Below, in pieces: positions 63,382 to 64,000 of a stretch of 64,000 nucleotides of DNA. This DNA comes from Falsiroseomonas algicola (lineage in GTDB: Bacteria; Pseudomonadota; Alphaproteobacteria; Acetobacterales; Acetobacteraceae): contig NZ_JAAIKB010000008.1 of NCBI RefSeq assembly GCF_011040385.1, positions 186,001-250,000 of the forward strand. The letters run 5' to 3'. The position numbers were made by a program, and so were the translations under genes. The notes under the pieces are model-generated. The model did no database searches and had not been told where the DNA came from. It saw only the letters and a program-made list of their open reading frames with translations. Within the stretch, counting starts at the first letter, position 1, and each line of letters begins with the position of its first letter.

Positions 63382-64000
63382 AGCACCAGCACACCCTGGT
63401 GCTTGGCCTTGCCCTCGGGCTCCACATGGATGGTGATGATGGCGGTATCGAGTTCCGCCTTCAGCGCGGCCTCCACCCGGTCGCAGATCTCATGCGCCTG
63501 CGTCACCGTCATGTCGCCGGGCACCACCAGATGGAACTCCACGAAGGTGAAGCGCCCGGAATGGCGGGTGCGGAGGTCATGCGCCTCGATCGCGCCCTCG
63601 GCGTGCTTCGCGACCAGCGCGCGGATGCGGCCCAGCGCTTCCGGCGCCACCGCCTCATCCATCAGCCCGCCCACGGATTCGCGCATCAGCCGCCAGCCGG
63701 AGAACAGGATGTTCACCGCCGTCAGCCCCGCCAGCGCCGGGTCGATCCAGGCCTGTCCCGTCAGCGCCACCAGCGCCACGCCCACGATGACGCCGCCGGA
63801 GGTCACGACATCCGCCAGCAGGTGCCGCGCATCCGCCAGCAGCGCCGGGGAGCGCGAGGCCCTGCCCCGCCGGAACAGGAAGGCCGACCAGCCCGCATTG
63901 ATGCCGGTGGCGATGGCGGAGACCAGCAGGCCGGAGGCCGCCTGGTCCAGCATGCGCGGCGCCTGCCAGGCACCCCAGGCCTCGTGCAGAATGAGCACGG
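63378..64000 (-). CDS. Cation diffusion facilitator transporter, C-terminal part (cut by window edge)
   Basis: The visible part (about 206 residues) covers the later membrane helices and the cytoplasmic domain of a zinc/iron/manganese-type CDF exporter. The metal-site helix reads ADARHLLADVVTSGGVI, with Asp and His spacing typical of CDF proteins. The C-terminal domain has the SGRFTFVEFHLVVPGDMTVTQAHEICDRVE fold pattern (quoted in parts) with metal-binding His. The start lies beyond position 64000. It is the first known gene of the operon with tonB and the adenosyltransferase, so a metal or cobalt link is possible. Confidence 0.88.
   Translation of the reverse strand, partial: VLILHEAWGAWQAPRMLDQAASGLLVSAIATGINAGWSAFLFRRGRASRSPALLADARHLLADVVTSGGVIVGVALVALTGQAWIDPALAGLTAVNILFSGWRLMRESVGGLMDEAVAPEALGRIRALVAKHAEGAIEAHDLRTRHSGRFTFVEFHLVVPGDMTVTQAHEICDRVEAALKAELDTAIITIHVEPEGKAKHQGVLVL

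Overview
This 64 kb window is GC-rich, densely coding chromosome from an alphaproteobacterium. The closest fit is a Roseomonas-like member of the Acetobacteraceae (Rhodospirillales). The reasons are the very high GC, the ChpT phosphotransferase, short-form HisG, the hisG-hisD-infA-maf-rng-yacG-tRNA-Phe order, an orphan Bug-type solute-binding protein, and GC-rich intergenic palindromes. The genus is inferred. I see no phage, insertion sequence, CRISPR array, origin or rRNA. No gap between genes exceeds about 260 bases, so this is mostly core genome rather than an island.

Layout, left to right. (1) 1-12 kb holds metabolism: NAD+ synthetase (cut by the left edge), an EamA transporter, a redoxin-like/2OG-Fe(II) oxygenase fusion, pncB-aroF (overlapping), glutathione reductase, succinate-semialdehyde dehydrogenase, glmU diverging from gph, and a DUF3108 protein. 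(2) 12-26 kb holds tRNA-Val, an EF-hand protein, an M20 peptidase, an acyl-CoA dehydrogenase, hppD diverging from an Lrp/AsnC regulator, a flavoprotein, an SDR epimerase, an orphan molybdenum hydroxylase large subunit, an M19 dipeptidase, a 117-residue unknown protein and pdxA-pdxJ. (3) 26-38.6 kb is the respiratory region: a SafE-like membrane protein, a large RTX protein, a DUF2189 membrane protein, then ccoN-O-Q-P-G-H-I-S and a 58-residue membrane ORF. A perfect FNR/FixK box precedes ccoN. (4) 38.6-44.8 kb is a reverse-strand signalling operon, chpT-cheA-cheW-cheY-cheB-cheR, with overlapping genes from cheW onward. (5) 44.9-52.8 kb runs forward: DUF3553, TauE/SafE, moaA, a small membrane protein, nadK, hisG-hisD, infA, maf, an RNase E/G-family protein, yacG and tRNA-Phe. 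(6) 52.9-64 kb holds livHMGF, gluQ, an esterase, an HNH endonuclease, a Bug-family binding protein, dsbB-coq7, a GST, and a CDF-tonB-cobalamin adenosyltransferase operon cut by the right edge.

How the parts fit. The cbb3 oxidase operon carries structural genes (N, O, Q, P) and assembly genes (G, H, I, S), so it should make a complete high-affinity oxidase induced at low oxygen. MoaA supplies molybdenum cofactor for enzymes such as the hydroxylase subunit. The adenosyltransferase and TonB genes overlap, which suggests linked corrinoid or metal uptake and use.

The most interesting unexplained items are a four-copy intergenic element with two hairpins whose stems covary, the 58-residue ORF translationally coupled to ccoS, ChpT at the head of a chemosensory operon, and the cysteine-free redoxin-like/oxygenase fusion. 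I did not find a clearly new multi-gene defence or mobile system.
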